In this document: positions 19,808-31,874 of the stretch, piece by piece | How the letters are laid out: each line of letters opens with the position of its first letter | Position numbering within the stretch: position 1 is the first letter of the stretch | Origin: Doryteuthis pealeii | Taxonomy: Eukaryota; Mollusca; Cephalopoda; Myopsida; Loliginidae | Length of the DNA: 64,000 nt | Direction of reading: 5' to 3' | Assembly (NCBI GenBank): GCA_023376005.1 | Contig: CM042143.1 | Coordinates: 87,633,508-87,697,507 of the forward strand | Program-made: the position numbers and the translations under genes | Notes under the pieces: model-generated | Seen by the model: only the letters and a program-made list of their open reading frames with translations | The model's database searches: none | Told to the model about the DNA's origin: nothing

Positions 19808-20482
19808 ATGAGGAAAAATGAGTAAAGAAAAGAAATGTAGATGGATAAAAATGAATTTTATCGATATCACTTTTAATCGATATCACTTACACATGTGTTT
19901 CGGTCTGTTTATCAAAAATGTATACGGATTTACGTTATTATTATTATTAAAATAATCAGATGGAGTTGAAATGATGATGAATAATAATAATAGGAAAAAT
20001 GCATAAAATGTTCCGTACACAGATTTTGCCGACCTTCATCAGAGTGTTATTTTTATTTTTTGAGTTGGAGACGAGAATAGAATTTCAAAAAGTTCGAAAA
20101 AGAATATTTTTTAAAATGTTTATGAACGCAGACGCCGTTTAGGGACGGTTAAAAAATTTTTTTTTTGAAAGTTCTGGTGGATGGATATAATTTATATTGC
20201 AAAAATTCAAATGTTATTAGTAATCATGAAACTTGTTGATGTTTGAATGATGAAGGTCGGCAAAATCTGTGTACGGAACATTTTATGCATTTTTCCTATT
20301 ATTATTATCATCATCATTTCAACTCCATCTGATTATTTTAATAATAATAATAACGTAAATCCGTATACATTTTGATAAACAGACCGAAACACATGTGTAA
20401 GTGATATCGATTAAAAGTGATATCGATAAAATTCATTTTTATCCATCTACATTTCTTTTTTTTACTCATTCTTTCCTCATAT
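19808..20482. mobile_element. Large foldback element, ~235-bp arms
   Basis: The arms (19808-20038 and 20249-20482) are almost perfect reverse complements, containing 'cgatatcacttacacatgtg', an ATT-trinucleotide run and 'ttccgtacacagattttgcc'. The spacer is 210 bp with no frame. Outer parts read 'accgaaacacatgtgtaag' toward the flanking (TA)n on both sides, like the 3' half of a hammerhead with palindromic stem III (CACATGTG), but the CUGANGA half is missing. Confidence 0.75.
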
Positions 20483-20576
20483 ATGTGTATATATATATAT
20501 GATATAAATATTTTCATTCTAACAACATATTATGCGTTTTTCATACCCTTTTATCTATTATCTATCTATCTATCTA

Positions 20577-20615
<39 letters not shown>

Positions 20616-20699
20616 TATATATATACACTGCTTTGTATATAGTTAATTTATCTTAGGGATTCATAAAAATCCTTGTATAAATCTATGTGTGCATCAACA

Positions 20700-20862
20700 T
20701 GAGCATGCATTGTGGATGTACAGGAGATATTGATGATTCCAAATAGAATTATCCCCTATATACCAGTCAGTTGGATACTTTTTCTTTTCTCGCCTATGCG
20801 ATTTCAGATAAAAAATCAATGATATTGAGCACTATCTAATTAGAAATATAGCATCCATATTA

Positions 20863-20870
<8 letters not shown>
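20700..20870. repeat. Unclassified repeat L
   Basis: 'tttctcgcctatgcgatttc' and 'caatgatattgagcact...catattatct' recur at 21620-21775, 46330-46395 and, inverted, 19670-19710. A related 'gcataggcgagaaactgtca' occurs at 52880. Class unknown. Confidence 0.45.
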
Positions 20871-20907
<37 letters not shown>

Positions 20908-21109
20908 ACTCAACCGATATCAACAGATAACTCAGTTTGCCTCCCCCAAAAAAAAGAAATTACAAACTGATATATGGGGAAAAATTTAAGAAAAAAGATC
21001 AACACACCCTTACTTTCTGAAAAATAATCATCTGTATCGTTATGTAGCTGCCAAAAGAAGAAAAAGCTTCCTTATATATGTGTGCGCGTGTATAAGTAAA
21101 ATATTTATA

Positions 21110-21327
21110 GTATTCATAATTATGTACATATATGATTTTTTTATTTTTCATTATAAATAAGTTTGTTTACATATTAATAATACTGTTGACCTTAAGTAAG
21201 TAAAAGGTAATCTTTTCTCTGCGTTCATATCTATTTTTGTTAGTTTTCTAATCTAATATTTCATTCAATCTAATTATTCTAATTATCATATTATATTAAA
21301 ACTTAAAATTCTTGCATATTTTTCTAG
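21110..21327 (+). mobile_element. Hel-2 Helitron, 3' part
   Basis: 'attatattaaaacttaaaat' leads to 'cttgcatatttttctag' and T. The terminal hairpin has been deleted relative to 13010-13053. Confidence 0.5.
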
Positions 21328-21337
21328 TGTATATATA

Positions 21338-21381
<44 letters not shown>

Positions 21382-21475
21382 TACTGGGCAATTAACGGAG
21401 ATAAATATGGAATTATTAGTGATAAATGACATATTATGTATTAATGCCTACACTATTAATAAATTTATTATGAAC

Positions 21476-21476
<1 letters not shown>

Positions 21477-21536
<60 letters not shown>

Positions 21537-21616
21537 ATATTTTTATATATATATATATATATGTGTTAGTATGTATATATATATATATATAATATATATA
21601 TATATTATATATATAA
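21477..21616. repeat. (CT)n(TA)n compound microsatellite
   Basis: 57 bp of CT followed by interrupted TA runs to 21616. Confidence 0.95.
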
Positions 21617-21619
21617 AAG

Positions 21620-21775
21620 TTAAGGTAGCGTGGAAATGGAGTTAACGGCGTCTGGTTACTGACTGACATTTTCTCGCCTATGCTATTTTCGGACCAAATA
21701 GGCGAGAAACGTTAAATGTTCTATCAACGATATTGAGCACTGTTTACTCATAAATAAAGCACCCATATTATCTAC
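21620..21775. repeat. Unclassified repeat L, second copy
   Basis: It contains 'ttctcgcctatgctattttc', an inverted echo 'aataggcgagaaacg' 20 bp later, and 'gatattgagcactgtttact'. The inverted echo forms a short hairpin. Confidence 0.45.
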
Positions 21776-22251
21776 ATAATACATATAGATACTTATGTGT
21801 GTGTGTGTGTGTGTGTGTTTAAGATTGTTGTAGAAAAGTAAATATGGTTATCTTGCACTTTAATTTTTTTAAATGTTTTTTTTTTTTATCGCAATTAAGA
21901 GACATGAATATTAACATTGATTGAATGTAAATAAATAAGATAAATATCTTTCAATTTTCTGACTGGAAACAAAATCACTAGACTGAACAACTCTCAAATC
22001 TTAACCTCACTTTATTATTTCTAACTGTTTAATTAGAATTTATATTACAAACCGATTTCAGGTTTCTTCAATAAAGAAAAAAGAAAACGTCTTCAATTAA
22101 AAATTTAAATACAGCGTTAAAGCTGAAATTAACTTTTGATGCTTTGGTTATTATTTATTTTTTTTAGCAATTAATTCTTTGTTTATCAAACGCTAGTCAT
22201 GAGTCTCGATAATTATTTTGATACCATAGTAGTTTGTAGTACGAAGATAAT

Positions 22252-22985
22252 CATCTTGTAATAGAGATTCGGTGCTTGTCTATAACCAAAACCACCTCAC
22301 TGTTTACGTCACAATAGCCTCAGGAATTGCTTAAGTTTATCAATGAGCATTTAATTTATGATCAAAATCATTAATACATAGAATAAATCTTATTTATTAA
22401 CGATGTATTTATGAAAATCTGAGTTAGATTTGCCTCAAAACAGCCCATGTTATTAATTATTTACCTCGTACTCCACGTGTACGGGTTAGGCACAGGGGCC
22501 TATTAATGTGGGACCACCCACGAACCGAAGCTCATGGGTGGCGTGTGCAAGAAATGCATGGATCCCGTCGGCATTCCCTCTCAAGGAGGCGCCTCAGGCA
22601 CTGGGCAATAAACCCAGCCCTCTCCATTTAAATCGAGGATGTTGCCTGGGGGGATGGCGCCCTGGGATCACGCCGTTAATTTACATTAATAGTCCAGTAG
22701 CCGAGACCACCGGACCCACAGGCCCCGAAAAGCCCCTGTTATTAGTGCGTTTGAAATCCTGCAATGTGTCTTACATATCACTAAGAAATAAAGGTTTACA
22801 TAACATATGGTGTGGTTATTTTGCATACTGGTTTTAACAAAACCGGGTTTAATAAATAATTACTTGATGTTATTAATCTCTAGTATTATTGTTTTATTTC
22901 CAATGTATAAATAGAAACCAATTGAAATACGATTAAAATAAGTGTAATCTTTTTCGTTAGTCTTTCTAATCTAATACATTTCATT
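22252..22985 (+). mobile_element. Hel-2 Helitron with nested SINE G, 3'-truncated by SINE A
   Basis: It begins 'aatagagattcggtg', 'aaccaaaaccacctcactg', and continues through 'agtttatcaatgagcattta'. SINE G interrupts at ~22478-22735. It resumes and stops at 'ctaatacatttcatta', where SINE A begins. Confidence 0.6.
22478..22735 (+). mobile_element. SINE G copy
   Basis: Contains 'gggaccacccacgaaccgaa', 'gaggcgcctcaggcactggg', 'aataaacccagccct' and 'ggggggatggcgccctggga', the most complete statement of this family in the window. Its GC content stands out from the Hel-2 DNA around it. Confidence 0.6.
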
Positions 22986-22987
22986 AG

Positions 22988-23213
22988 GGCCGCGTTAGCT
23001 CAGTCGGTAGAGCGTTCGATACCGGTCCTCGCCAACTCAGCGTTATGAGTAGTACAGGGATCTGTGCGGTAAAGTAAGGAGCTGATGGTAGGTGTGGCGC
23101 TCCACCTCAGATGCAAAAACAATCTCCTTGGTCTAGCGCTAGTGAAAAGGGGATAGACTCCCTCGCTGATTGGCTGATACCGACATTAGGCCGCCCCGAC
23201 GACTTTACTTACT
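22988..23213 (+). mobile_element. SINE A copy
   Basis: Starts 'gccgcgttagctcagtcggt'. The segment between the A and B boxes is shortened ('gagcgttcgataccggtcct'), which removes the anticodon arm. The body is complete, ending 'gccgccccgacgactttact' and (TTAC)n. Confidence 0.9.
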
Positions 23214-23404
23214 TACTTTACATTAAATGATGGACCCTTTCTTATCCCAGAAAACTGTCAGCATAACCTTCTTTACTGGCCTCTGCACCCCATATATTGT
23301 CCTTTCATTTCAGAATCGTAGTGGCAAACTCATGTTTAGCTCTTTTGTAAATTTTTCTTTTACTAAAAAAATACTACTCAGTACATATCACCCCCCACCC
23401 CTTA

Positions 23405-23642
23405 TGGTCGGATTAGCTCAGTCAGTAGAGCGTCGGACTAGGAACCACAAGTTCGATACCAGCCCTCGCCGATTCAGCGTATGAATAGTAAAGGGATCTG
23501 TGCGGTAAAGTGAGGAAGTAATGGTAGGTGTGACGCTCCACCTCAGACGCCAAAACAATCTCCTTGGTCTAGCGCTAGTGTAAAGGGGATAGACTCCCTT
23601 GCTGTCTAGCTAATATCGACTTCAGGCCACCTACATGACTTT
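23405..23642 (+). mobile_element. SINE A copy
   Basis: Head 'ggtcggattagctcagtcag' and B box 'agttcgataccagcc', then the SINE A body and 'actttacttactt' tail. It is more diverged than its neighbour at 22988. Confidence 0.9.
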
Positions 23643-23850
23643 ACTTACTTTTACATATTACACATTTCTCAATAAATTTCTCATAGTTTGCATTTCTCAG
23701 CGACACAAAATCTGGTGACAGACCTCTGTTCAAGTCTAGAGAATCCTGATGGATTTGCCACCATTTTGAATAGCTCATAAGAAAATATTTTGATGAGAAG
23801 AAATAATTTTTGCTATAAAGCCGTTTCAGACAATGTAGAGTTTACATTTA

Positions 23851-24330
23851 CTAACAGGACCTGTGGATATACTACAGTATGATAATTTAATTATCACAAC
23901 GTTTGCTTAATATATTTCGTAATACTTCATTATGTAAAAAGTATAATAATCTTGATTTAACTCTCTCTGTCTTTTTTTCTTTCTTTTATTCTTTTCATCT
24001 TTTCATTATGTTCGATTGAAACAGATTAGCATTATCGCTTCCATGAACTCACCTCTCTCTCTATCTTTCCTCTACTCTTTCTTTCTTTCCTATTATATTT
24101 TTGTGTAGCATTTCCTTTTTCTTTAATTCTTTCTTTATAATAAAAGCGGAATAGTCCATTATTTAGGTGAGGTGACGACACCCATAAGAAATAATTCGGT
24201 AGATAAGCAACACCAGATAATCAGAATTTACATTTTTGCCTTTCGACGCGTTGAACGGTCTCATTTTTAATCGGAGGGTGTTGCAAGGTGATGTTAGTAC
24301 TTTTAAGGAAAACTAGTATTAATATATTGA
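23851..24330 (-). mobile_element. Hel-1 Helitron, complete (480 bp)
   Basis: The minus-strand start TCAATATATTAATACTAG is at 24330. The 3' end reads through the hairpin (complement of 'cctgtggatatactacag') to 'ctgttag' at 23851, a one-base change from CTAG. The body matches 15939-16430. Confidence 0.7.
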
Positions 24331-24397
24331 TGGGAGAATTTTTGGAAAAATGTATTTTACTTAAAAAATTCCCCTTATTTATTGAATGACTCTCATG

Positions 24398-24399
<2 letters not shown>

Positions 24400-24459
<60 letters not shown>
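24400..24459. repeat. (TA)n microsatellite
   Basis: Pure TA repeat of ~60 bp, among the longest here. Confidence 0.95.
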
Positions 24460-24462
<3 letters not shown>

Positions 24463-24621
24463 ATAATATCTGAGACTGCACGCACGAACGGACCGGCAAT
24501 TCACCACGGAAATAGCCGAAAGCTGCCGAACGCTTTCAAATTCAATACAACATTCAGCGTTACTTTATAACGCTCACGGCAGTGCCGTAATATATGTATT
24601 AAAAAACACGAAACTCCGAAA

Positions 24622-24660
24622 CCCCTGAAGACGGGATTTTATCCCGAAAATTTAGGAAAC
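24622..24660 (+). ncRNA. Hammerhead-like motif, degenerate
   Basis: CTGAAGA (24625-24631), one unpaired C, stem II GGGAT-TTT-ATCCC, GAAA (24646-24649), then the near-palindrome AAATTT and 'aggaaacagg'. The outer stem would be only two pairs. Stem II covaries with the relic at 46761-46786 (GAGAT-TTT-ATCTC). (TA)n starts 70 bp downstream. Confidence 0.45.
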
Positions 24661-24730
24661 AGGTAAATAAACATCAATCTCATCACCTATCGCTTTTCCA
24701 TTGCATTTTCAATAGCCTTCTATTTTCTAT

Positions 24731-24783
<53 letters not shown>
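24731..24783. repeat. (TA)n(TG)n microsatellite
   Basis: 16 bp of TA followed by ~37 bp of TG. Confidence 0.95.
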
Positions 24784-24785
<2 letters not shown>

Positions 24786-24897
24786 TGAAATTTGTGGAAA
24801 AGTGGATAAAACAACACAATTTCCGTCAATAAATATTTCCCCTCTGTGTGTTCAGCTTAATTAGAGATTTTTTATTTTGAAACAAGAAATTATATGT

Positions 24898-25132
24898 ACA
24901 TAGAGCGTTCGGCTAGAAACCACAAGGTTCCTAGTTCGATACCGGTCCTCGCCAACTCAGCGTATGAGTAGCACAGGGATCTGTGCGGTAAAGTAAGGAG
25001 CTGATGGTAGGTGTGGCGCCCCACCTCAGATGCTAAAAAACAATCTTCTTGGTCTAGCGCTATTGAAAGGGGGATAGACTCCTTCGCTGACTGGCTGATA
25101 CCGACTTTAGGCCGCCCCATCGACTTTACTTT
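24898..25132 (+). mobile_element. SINE A copy, 5'-truncated
   Basis: It begins inside the A box ('catagagcgttcggctagaa'), and continues with B box 'ggttcctagttcgatacc' and the full body to 'ccgccccatcgactttactt'. Confidence 0.9.
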
Positions 25133-25147
25133 TTACTTATATACACT

Positions 25148-25213
25148 ATGGTGAGTCTAGTTCTCTATGTATATATTATATTTGTATATGATATATACAT
25201 TGAGAATTATATT

Positions 25214-25248
<35 letters not shown>

Positions 25249-25256
25249 ACTAGACT
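25148..25256. repeat. Short inverted repeat around (TA)n
   Basis: 'atggtgagtctagttctc' at the left is complementary to 'gagaactagactcacc' at the right, enclosing TA-rich DNA. Arms are ~17 bp. The arrangement echoes the larger mirrored units at 57866 and 51810. Confidence 0.6.
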
Positions 25257-25309
25257 CACCAGATATACCAACAAAATAGCATACGTGGACTTGACAACGA
25301 TATATATAT

Positions 25310-25351
<42 letters not shown>

Positions 25352-26039
25352 TTGAAAATTGATAAACACCCGGAGGGAAACGATTAATCTAAAAATTAAT
25401 GAACTAATTACTTTTTATAATTGTAATGCTTCTTGTAATTAAAATAAACATACTTAGTATTTCATAAAGTGTGCAAATCTTAGGATAAGAGGTTAGAATT
25501 TAGACGCATGTAAATTTTATGCTACAACAAGCCTATCCGTGAGACAGTTTAGTGTCCGCTGTGACAGTTGGTCTATAAGGATATTGATACTTCAATTTAG
25601 GAAGGAGTGAAGAATCCTAATCAAAGCTTTATGATGAACTCTATTATGCTGGCATCCCTCCGCCTGCTAAAGACGATGGCGTAGTGCCCAAAATATTTTT
25701 GAACTACCTGCCTGGGTGGGTTGATATGGAGGATGTGCTGTTGCCCAAGCAGCATATCTACCCTCTCCACAGTACTACTGTGGTCCACAGGAAAGAAACC
25801 AATGCAGTTTGGTAACGGTAGTGTCGCAGGAGTTGCTGGGTAGCGCTGAAATTCAGCATTACACCACATTAAGTTGTAGAATCAATATATGATACTTACC
25901 TTCGCAAAAAGGTTCCAAGTAAGCGTCCAGTTGGCAGACAAAATCTGGCAGGCTGTAACCAAATACAGACCCTGTACCAGCTCCCATAACATAATCCCAT
26001 AATTGGCTTACACATATGCATACACATAGATATAAAAAA

Positions 26040-26283
26040 AAGTCGTCGGGGCGGCCTAAAGTCAGTATCAGCCAATCAGCGAGGGAGTCTATCCCCTTTT
26101 CACTTGCGCTAGACCAAGGAGATTATTTTAGCGTCTGATGTGAAGCGCCACACCTACCATCAGCTCCTTACTTTACCGCACAGATCCCTGTGCTACTCAT
26201 ACGCTGAGTTGGCGAGGACCGGTATCGAACTAGGAACCTTGTGGTTTCTAGCCGAACGCTCTACCGACTGAGCTAACCCAGCC
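26040..26283 (-). mobile_element. SINE A copy, full length
   Basis: Minus strand 'gggttagctcagtcggtaga' head near 26280, B box 'ttcctagttcgataccggtc', complete body and 'ggccgccccgacgacttttt' end at 26040. Confidence 0.9.
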
Positions 26284-26307
26284 CGATAGATATAAACATG
26301 TATATAT

Positions 26308-26590
26308 ATATTCAACTAAATTTTGTTGAAAATAATGTAACCCTTATTGTTTTCAAGTTTTTTCTTTTAAGTTTTCTAACAATCTTTTTGATGTTATCAC
26401 CTTGAAAGGTATTAATCTGTTGTCTAGAAGAGTTATTATGAATAAACTAAGTACTCTCAGTTCTTTTCTGAACCATTATCAAAGCTGTTTAATATTTGTC
26501 TAAACTATCATTATCAAGACTGTTTATAACTTGACAAAACTAATGTTTTGTTTTTGTCACTAAGGTGACTCTAAATAAATCTTTCGGGCT
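26308..26590 (+). repeat. Unclassified repeat K
   Basis: 'ttcaactaaattttgttgaa', 'cttattgttttcaag', 'gatgttatcaccttgaa' and 'tttttgtcactaaggtga' occur in the same order at 59515-59735, both starting at a short TA run. Class unknown. Confidence 0.5.
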
Positions 26591-26598
26591 ACTGATAC

Positions 26599-26800
26599 TT
26601 ATAATAAAAACAGAATGGTCCATTATTTAGCTGAAGGGACAACACTCATAAAAAGTATGAATTCTGCATATAATCAACATAAGATAATCAGGATTTACAT
26701 TTTTGCATTTCATTTTGAATGATTTGGACAGTCTCATTTTTAATCAGAGCCTGTTACAAGATGATAACAGTCTTTACGATCACAAGTATTAATATAGAGA
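26599..26800 (-). mobile_element. Hel-1 Helitron, 5' part
   Basis: The minus-strand TCTCTATATTAATACTTG start is at 26800 and family sequence runs to the 'aatggtccattatttagctg' region. The 3' half is missing. Confidence 0.65.
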
Positions 26801-27289
26801 TCTTTTTGAAAAAGTCAACATAAATGACATTCTATACTTTTTGAGAGAAACAAAATTATACCCAAAAAATCTAAATCTAAACTAATCAATATCATACACA
26901 ATTAACTCCCTTCCACACGATCCCTGATAATGCTAACATTAAAACTGTTAAGAACAAGAGTGTGACTATAGATAGTTATGGATAGTCCATAAAGTTAAAG
27001 TCACTTACTGACTTAGTCCGTACGTGGGGGATAGAGGCCCCCACGAGGATAGGGTGTAGACACAAATGTCTAACCCATGTTGTCCAGTCCAAGAAGAAGG
27101 AAAAAAGAGATATTGAATCTGGCGCTTCCTGCTTAAATACAGAAAAACGCCTGGTGGTGAGAATAAGAAACGAGAGGGAAGATAACTCTTCCAGATCCAA
27201 AGGAAGACAATCCAACACCACCAACATATATATGTACTGTATACTCATCACATATTATGGAATTTGCTACAGGGTCTGCATTTTATTAC

Positions 27290-28018
27290 AGTCTGTCTGC
27301 CTGTTGGGCGCTAGTTCTATCTGATGGTGAAGTTTCAATTCTGGAGCTCTTGTAGAGTTCCCTTTCATCACCATTACTTCCAGGTCCCCTCTGACCTAGA
27401 GAGGTGGTATCTGTTAGGGTCCCCTCAATGGATTGTTTGTTTGTTTGTTTGTTTTGTTTTGTTTTACGGCATATCAACCTCAGTTGGTCATTTAATGCCG
27501 ATAAAGTTTTGAAATAAAGTCATTCTTAATGGATACTCAATTGTTTTTATAAATACATTTTTCTATTTAACCCATAGATGAAACCCTAACAGGTACTACC
27601 ACTCCGGGTCAGAGTGGTCCTGGGAGCAATAGTGATGAAGGGGTGCTCCACATTCCCTAAACCTCCAAAACTGGAACCTCACCATCAGATATAGTTTAAC
27701 GTCATTCCCAGGACATGTAGACTCACAGCCACCGCCACATATGATAAAAAGGTTTGGGGCTTGCCATAAGGTTATAGGGTTGGGGCAATCATATAGGTGG
27801 CCCCATTGGGGGAGTCTTACCACTCTACAGAGGTACAGTCGGTGCATTCTAACGCCCCAGCTGACAGGGTGGATCAATGGTTTAAATAGAATTTAAAAAT
27901 GAGTATTCAAATTGTATTTAAAAAATTGAGATCCCATCAAGAATGAATAAAACAAAATCGTCTTTGGCATAAGATAACCCAATGGGTTTACATACCGTAA
28001 AACCCAACAAACTAACCG
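27290..28018. repeat. Cluster of three Repeat D fragments in alternating orientation
   Basis: 27290-27440 is a plus-strand middle fragment ('gaagtttcaattctggagct'). 27445-27870 is a minus-strand copy starting with (TTTG)n and 'ttttacggcatatcaacctc'. 27872-28018 is a plus-strand tail fragment ending 'ataccgtaaaacccaacaaa'. The (TTTG)n joins the first two. Confidence 0.65.
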
Positions 28019-28084
28019 ACCTACGCGGTCACCCATTTAAGTGCTGGTCAGGTTTAATGTTGCTTAACTTAAGTGATATGACGA

Positions 28085-28350
28085 GAACTAATGAAGATGA
28101 TACATTTTTAACGTGCAAAAATTCGCATTATTTTTTTAACCCTTATAAATATGTATTTCTTTTCAATATTTTCTTTTTAAAACAATATCCTACAAGAAAG
28201 CAGTTGTACGGACACTTGCCCCCTATCACACAGACTATCCAAGTGTGACGAACAAGATATATTGACGAATAAAGACGATATATTATTAATGTGCAGAAAT
28301 TCTCGTTATTCTTTTAACCATTATAAATATGTATTTCTTTTCAATGATGA
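28085..28350. repeat. Tandem duplication of ~180-bp period
   Basis: 'cccttataaatatgtatttc' with 'ttttcaat', and the preceding 'gatgatacatttttaacgtg' unit, recur ~180 bp later as 'ccattataaatatgtatttc' and 'gacgatatattattaatgtg'. No coding frame. Confidence 0.55.
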
Positions 28351-29034
28351 AATTACTGTAGACCCCCTCCAAAAAAACAAAAAAAACAAAAAAAAAAAAA
28401 CAAGACCGTTCTTTTATTGCCTTTCAAGAATACACTGACACGATAGCACACAGTGAGATTGCATCGGTAATTGTTTGGGAAATTCTAATTTTAAAATCCT
28501 ACTTGAATCTGTTTTGTCAAAACGCGGACAATTCCTATTCAGTTGGCCTCTCTTCTCCCAGAGACGACAATGAAGTGGAGAGCTGGCTTTTATCATTTTC
28601 TGAATTGCCAACAACAACAACAACAACAAAGAGCATCTTGCAGCAGGCAAAATGGTGCTGATGTTATCGGAGATGCGAATAGTGCAGTGTGTTTGTAGTG
28701 GGCATTTCATGTTTGAAGCAGAGAGGAAATTAGAGACTAAACAAATCTTTATATGCCGCGCATTGTACACAACAACATATGTACACCAGTTCACCAAGTC
28801 TCAAGAATTACAATAATTATTTATTGTTCAGTAATTCCACATTATACAAAGTTTCAGAATACAGATCATCATTGCATTTGTGGAGGTGCCCATATAAGAA
28901 ATGGACACAATATGAGTTCAAATCCTGAGAACTGCATGCGCTGATGATGCTCTATACCAATATGGAGATGTGTGCAATTTCTCTCTCCTCCCCCTCTCTC
29001 TCTCAACTCTCTCTCTCGATCTATATACTAATAC

Positions 29035-29303
29035 ATGCGTAGTCTAATGGTTAAAGTCATGGGAAATAGACTCATCGCCCCGAGTTCAATTCCTGGATGT
29101 GGCAATGGCATTTCACTTAGCGCTAAACCCCTTGGGAAGGTATGAATCATACTCTCCTCCAAGCTATGGATAAATAGTAGGGCAGACTGGGCTCTTTAAC
29201 CTTGGTTAGGCGACTGGTCTAGAAGGAAAACTCTGAATTCAAACCTGTTGAACTCTGCTTAAGAAATTGACCTTGTGTCACATCCTGCTCGTGTGGAGGA
29301 GTT

Positions 29304-29305
<2 letters not shown>
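29035..29305 (+). mobile_element. SINE B copy with (TA)n tail
   Basis: Head 'gtagtctaatggttaaagtc', B box 'cgagttcaattcctggatg', full body, end 'cgtgtggaggagttgg' entering (TA)n. Confidence 0.85.

Positions 29306-29347
<42 letters not shown>
29306..29347. repeat. (TA)n junction, SINE B to Hel-1
   Basis: TA repeat of 42 bp with the SINE B 3' end at the left and a Hel-1 5' end at the right. Confidence 0.95.
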
Positions 29348-29349
<2 letters not shown>

Positions 29350-29425
29350 AATACTCGTATTTCTTAAAAGTACTGCCGTTATCATCTTGCAACAACCTCT
29401 GGTTAAAAATAAGACCGTCCAAATC
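29347..29425 (+). mobile_element. Hel-1 5'-end fragment
   Basis: 'aatactcgtatttcttaaa', 'gttatcatcttgcaacaac' and 'aagaccgtccaaatcg' match the first ~80 bp of Hel-1. Confidence 0.65.
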
Positions 29426-29439
29426 GCCTAAGTCGCTTG

Positions 29440-29664
29440 ACGTACAGAGATAAACGGTTGCTCAGCTACCAGGGTTCCGTCCTTAAGCATCACGGGTCAC
29501 CACCCACGGCCAATAGGTCGTCCCATTGAGGGTATTTACACTTTTGCAGGAAGTGCAATCGGTGTATTCTTCTGCCCCAGCAGATGCAGTAATATGGATG
29601 TCCATATGTTTCTATAAGTAGACATTTGCTTTAATACTTATACATGAATACACACATTTCCCCA

Positions 29665-29713
<49 letters not shown>

Positions 29714-29970
29714 CTCTTTCTTTCTTTCTCTCTTTCTCTTTTTCTTTCTTTCTCTTTCTCTCTCCCTATCTTTCTTTCTCTCTCTCATATGTATACAGAA
29801 TCACTTTTTCTACTCTCACGCCCCCTTTTAAACACGCGCATCCACGTCCCTTAATGCTATCACGTGATGCTCATAATTTATCCTTTTTTCCTGACAGTCG
29901 TACAAACATAATCCGCTTTTTCATAAACATTGTCCGCTATTAACATACAACATGCGTACACGGAGAGAAA
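29440..29970. repeat. Segmental duplication, copy 1 (with CT tract 29665-29787)
   Basis: The left flank (Repeat D end plus 'tatggatgtccatatgtttc') and right flank ('atgtatacagaatcactttt', 'ctatcacgtgatgctcataa', 'acatacaacatgcgtacacg') are repeated nearly unchanged at 35177-36510. Here the (CT)-rich tract between them is ~120 bp, whereas in the other copy it is ~940 bp. Confidence 0.8.
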
Positions 29971-30369
29971 CGGCGATTTATGCAATGGGATAAGGTTTTT
30001 TTGTTGTTGCTCTCTCTGTTATTTGCGTAGTTTTGCCCTCTTAAAAATCGCGCGTGACAAATATTTGTATTTGAGGGTCAGAAACACTCAGAACAATATG
30101 AATCTAATCTTAACGAGCAGAAATTCTTCTTTTTTATTATTTTGATTGTAAAAAAAAAAAAAAAAATGAATAAAAAAAATAGATAAATAAATAAATAAAA
30201 GAACAATTAATATAAACATTATCAACATCTCGTTAAAACACTTGAAAAATTATCGGTTTTTGCTTCAATTCTAAAAGTTTCTCATTTAACGAAAAGCATT
30301 TCGTGAGAAACAACTATAAATTAGTTGTTAAAGTTAAATCAAGACCATAACAGGTAAAGATCTGGAAAC

Positions 30370-31000
30370 CATGCCTCTGGCAACCCTGTCAGATGGGGCT
30401 TTAGAATATACCGACTGCACCTCTGCAGTGGAGTAAGACCCCCACCACCACCGCTAATGGGTGGCGACCAGTGATGCTTAAGGATAAAACTCTGGGGGCT
30501 GAGCAGTCCATGACTTTCAACACTGCACTTTGGTTTTTACTTAGACAAGACGGGCGGTCGAAGAGGCCTCCCTCAATCAATCGACTGGTCACGTCAAGCC
30601 CTGTATGATTGTCCCGACACTATTACCTTTATGGCAACTTACCCAACCGTTTTTTTTTAAATCATATATGAACTAGTAGGCGATGGCTGAGGGTTTAATG
30701 TCCTAGGTATGACACTAAACTTCTAGAGGTGAAGTTCCAATTCTGGAATTCTGGGGAATGTGGAGTACCCCTTCATTGCCATTACTCCCAGGTCTACTCT
30801 GACCCGGAGTGATAGTACCTGTTAGGGTCCCATTTATGGGTTAAGTAGATAAAAATGAGTTATTTTAAAAAGTATGTTTAAAAAAGATCGAGTTTAAAGG
30901 AAAAATTGAATACCCAACAAAAATGAATAAAACAACACGTCTTCGGCATAAAATTACCCAAGGGTTGATATTCCGTAAAATCCAACCAACCAACCAGCGA
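30370..31000 (+). repeat. Repeat D retroposon copy, near full length
   Basis: Reads from 'ccctgtcagatggggcttta' through 'tgatgcttaaggat', 'actattacctttatggcaa', 'ggtacctgttagggtccca'-type sequence to 'ttccgtaaaatccaaccaac' and (CCAA)n. It is the best plus-strand statement of the family. No frame is conserved. Confidence 0.75.
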
Positions 31001-31874
31001 ATGTTCAGTTTGTGTTGTTATGGGTTCGAACCCACTTGTTTCCTGTATAAGTTGTTTCTATCTTTTTTTTATTTTTTTTACAATTTTGCAAAGTAGAATC
31101 TCTTCGTGATTCACGCAGACAGGGATGTTACTTTGTTTTTTTTTTCACTAAAAACAAACAAACAACAACAAAAAAAAACAAGGAAAAAAAAGAACTTAGA
31201 TGTAATAACAACTTGGGTAATTAAACTTGTTGTATGTAATTGTTTGTTTTTTTAAATTTTTTAAATTTTAATTTATTTATTTATTTATTTATTTTTTAGC
31301 GTATTCAGTAAAATTAGTCTGAGGTTATGCGTGACCTAGTGAATTGAGCACAGAATTGAATCGGTGAACAGTTCAAACTCTGGCCGCTGGAAGAGTTTGT
31401 ATCAAACTCACACAAATACCCAAGCAAAAAGCATGAAACCCACTTTCTCCCTAATTGTGTATAAATAATGAAGCAGACGGCACCCTCTGGTTAAAAACTA
31501 ATCAATTTTGAGTGTTTGATAATAAAGCATTTCACTGAGTATTTCTCTCCGTTTATACCATATAACACAGTATAACCTGGTGCATATTACATCAATCCAT
31601 CAAAAATTGTTTTATCCGAAGCTATCTCGAGTCAAATTACCTGATCATACGAGAAAAGAATGCAAAATTAGCCTTGATATGGCAACCGATTTAGGAGAAG
31701 GTGTTGGATTATCTGGTTTAAGATGTACGAGAAATCACGACTTTTATATCCTTTCCCCAAATCATCATCAGCAGGCATCGACCTATGAAAAACGACATAA
31801 AATGCATTTAACGTTGCTGCTCATTCTCGTGAAATCAGTTGCTAACTGGATTTGATACCAGAAAAAACATTACA

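Noticed and set aside
28414..28797. 127-residue minus-strand frame with apparently non-repetitive sequence
   Set aside because: No recognisable family, no clear initiation or splice context; a (AAC)n run lies inside. Length is compatible with chance. Kept only as an unassigned stretch.
31750..31780. Hammerhead motif on the minus strand (CTGATGA ... GAAA)
   Set aside because: The 9 nt between the core halves cannot form a stem II hairpin and there is no outer stem.
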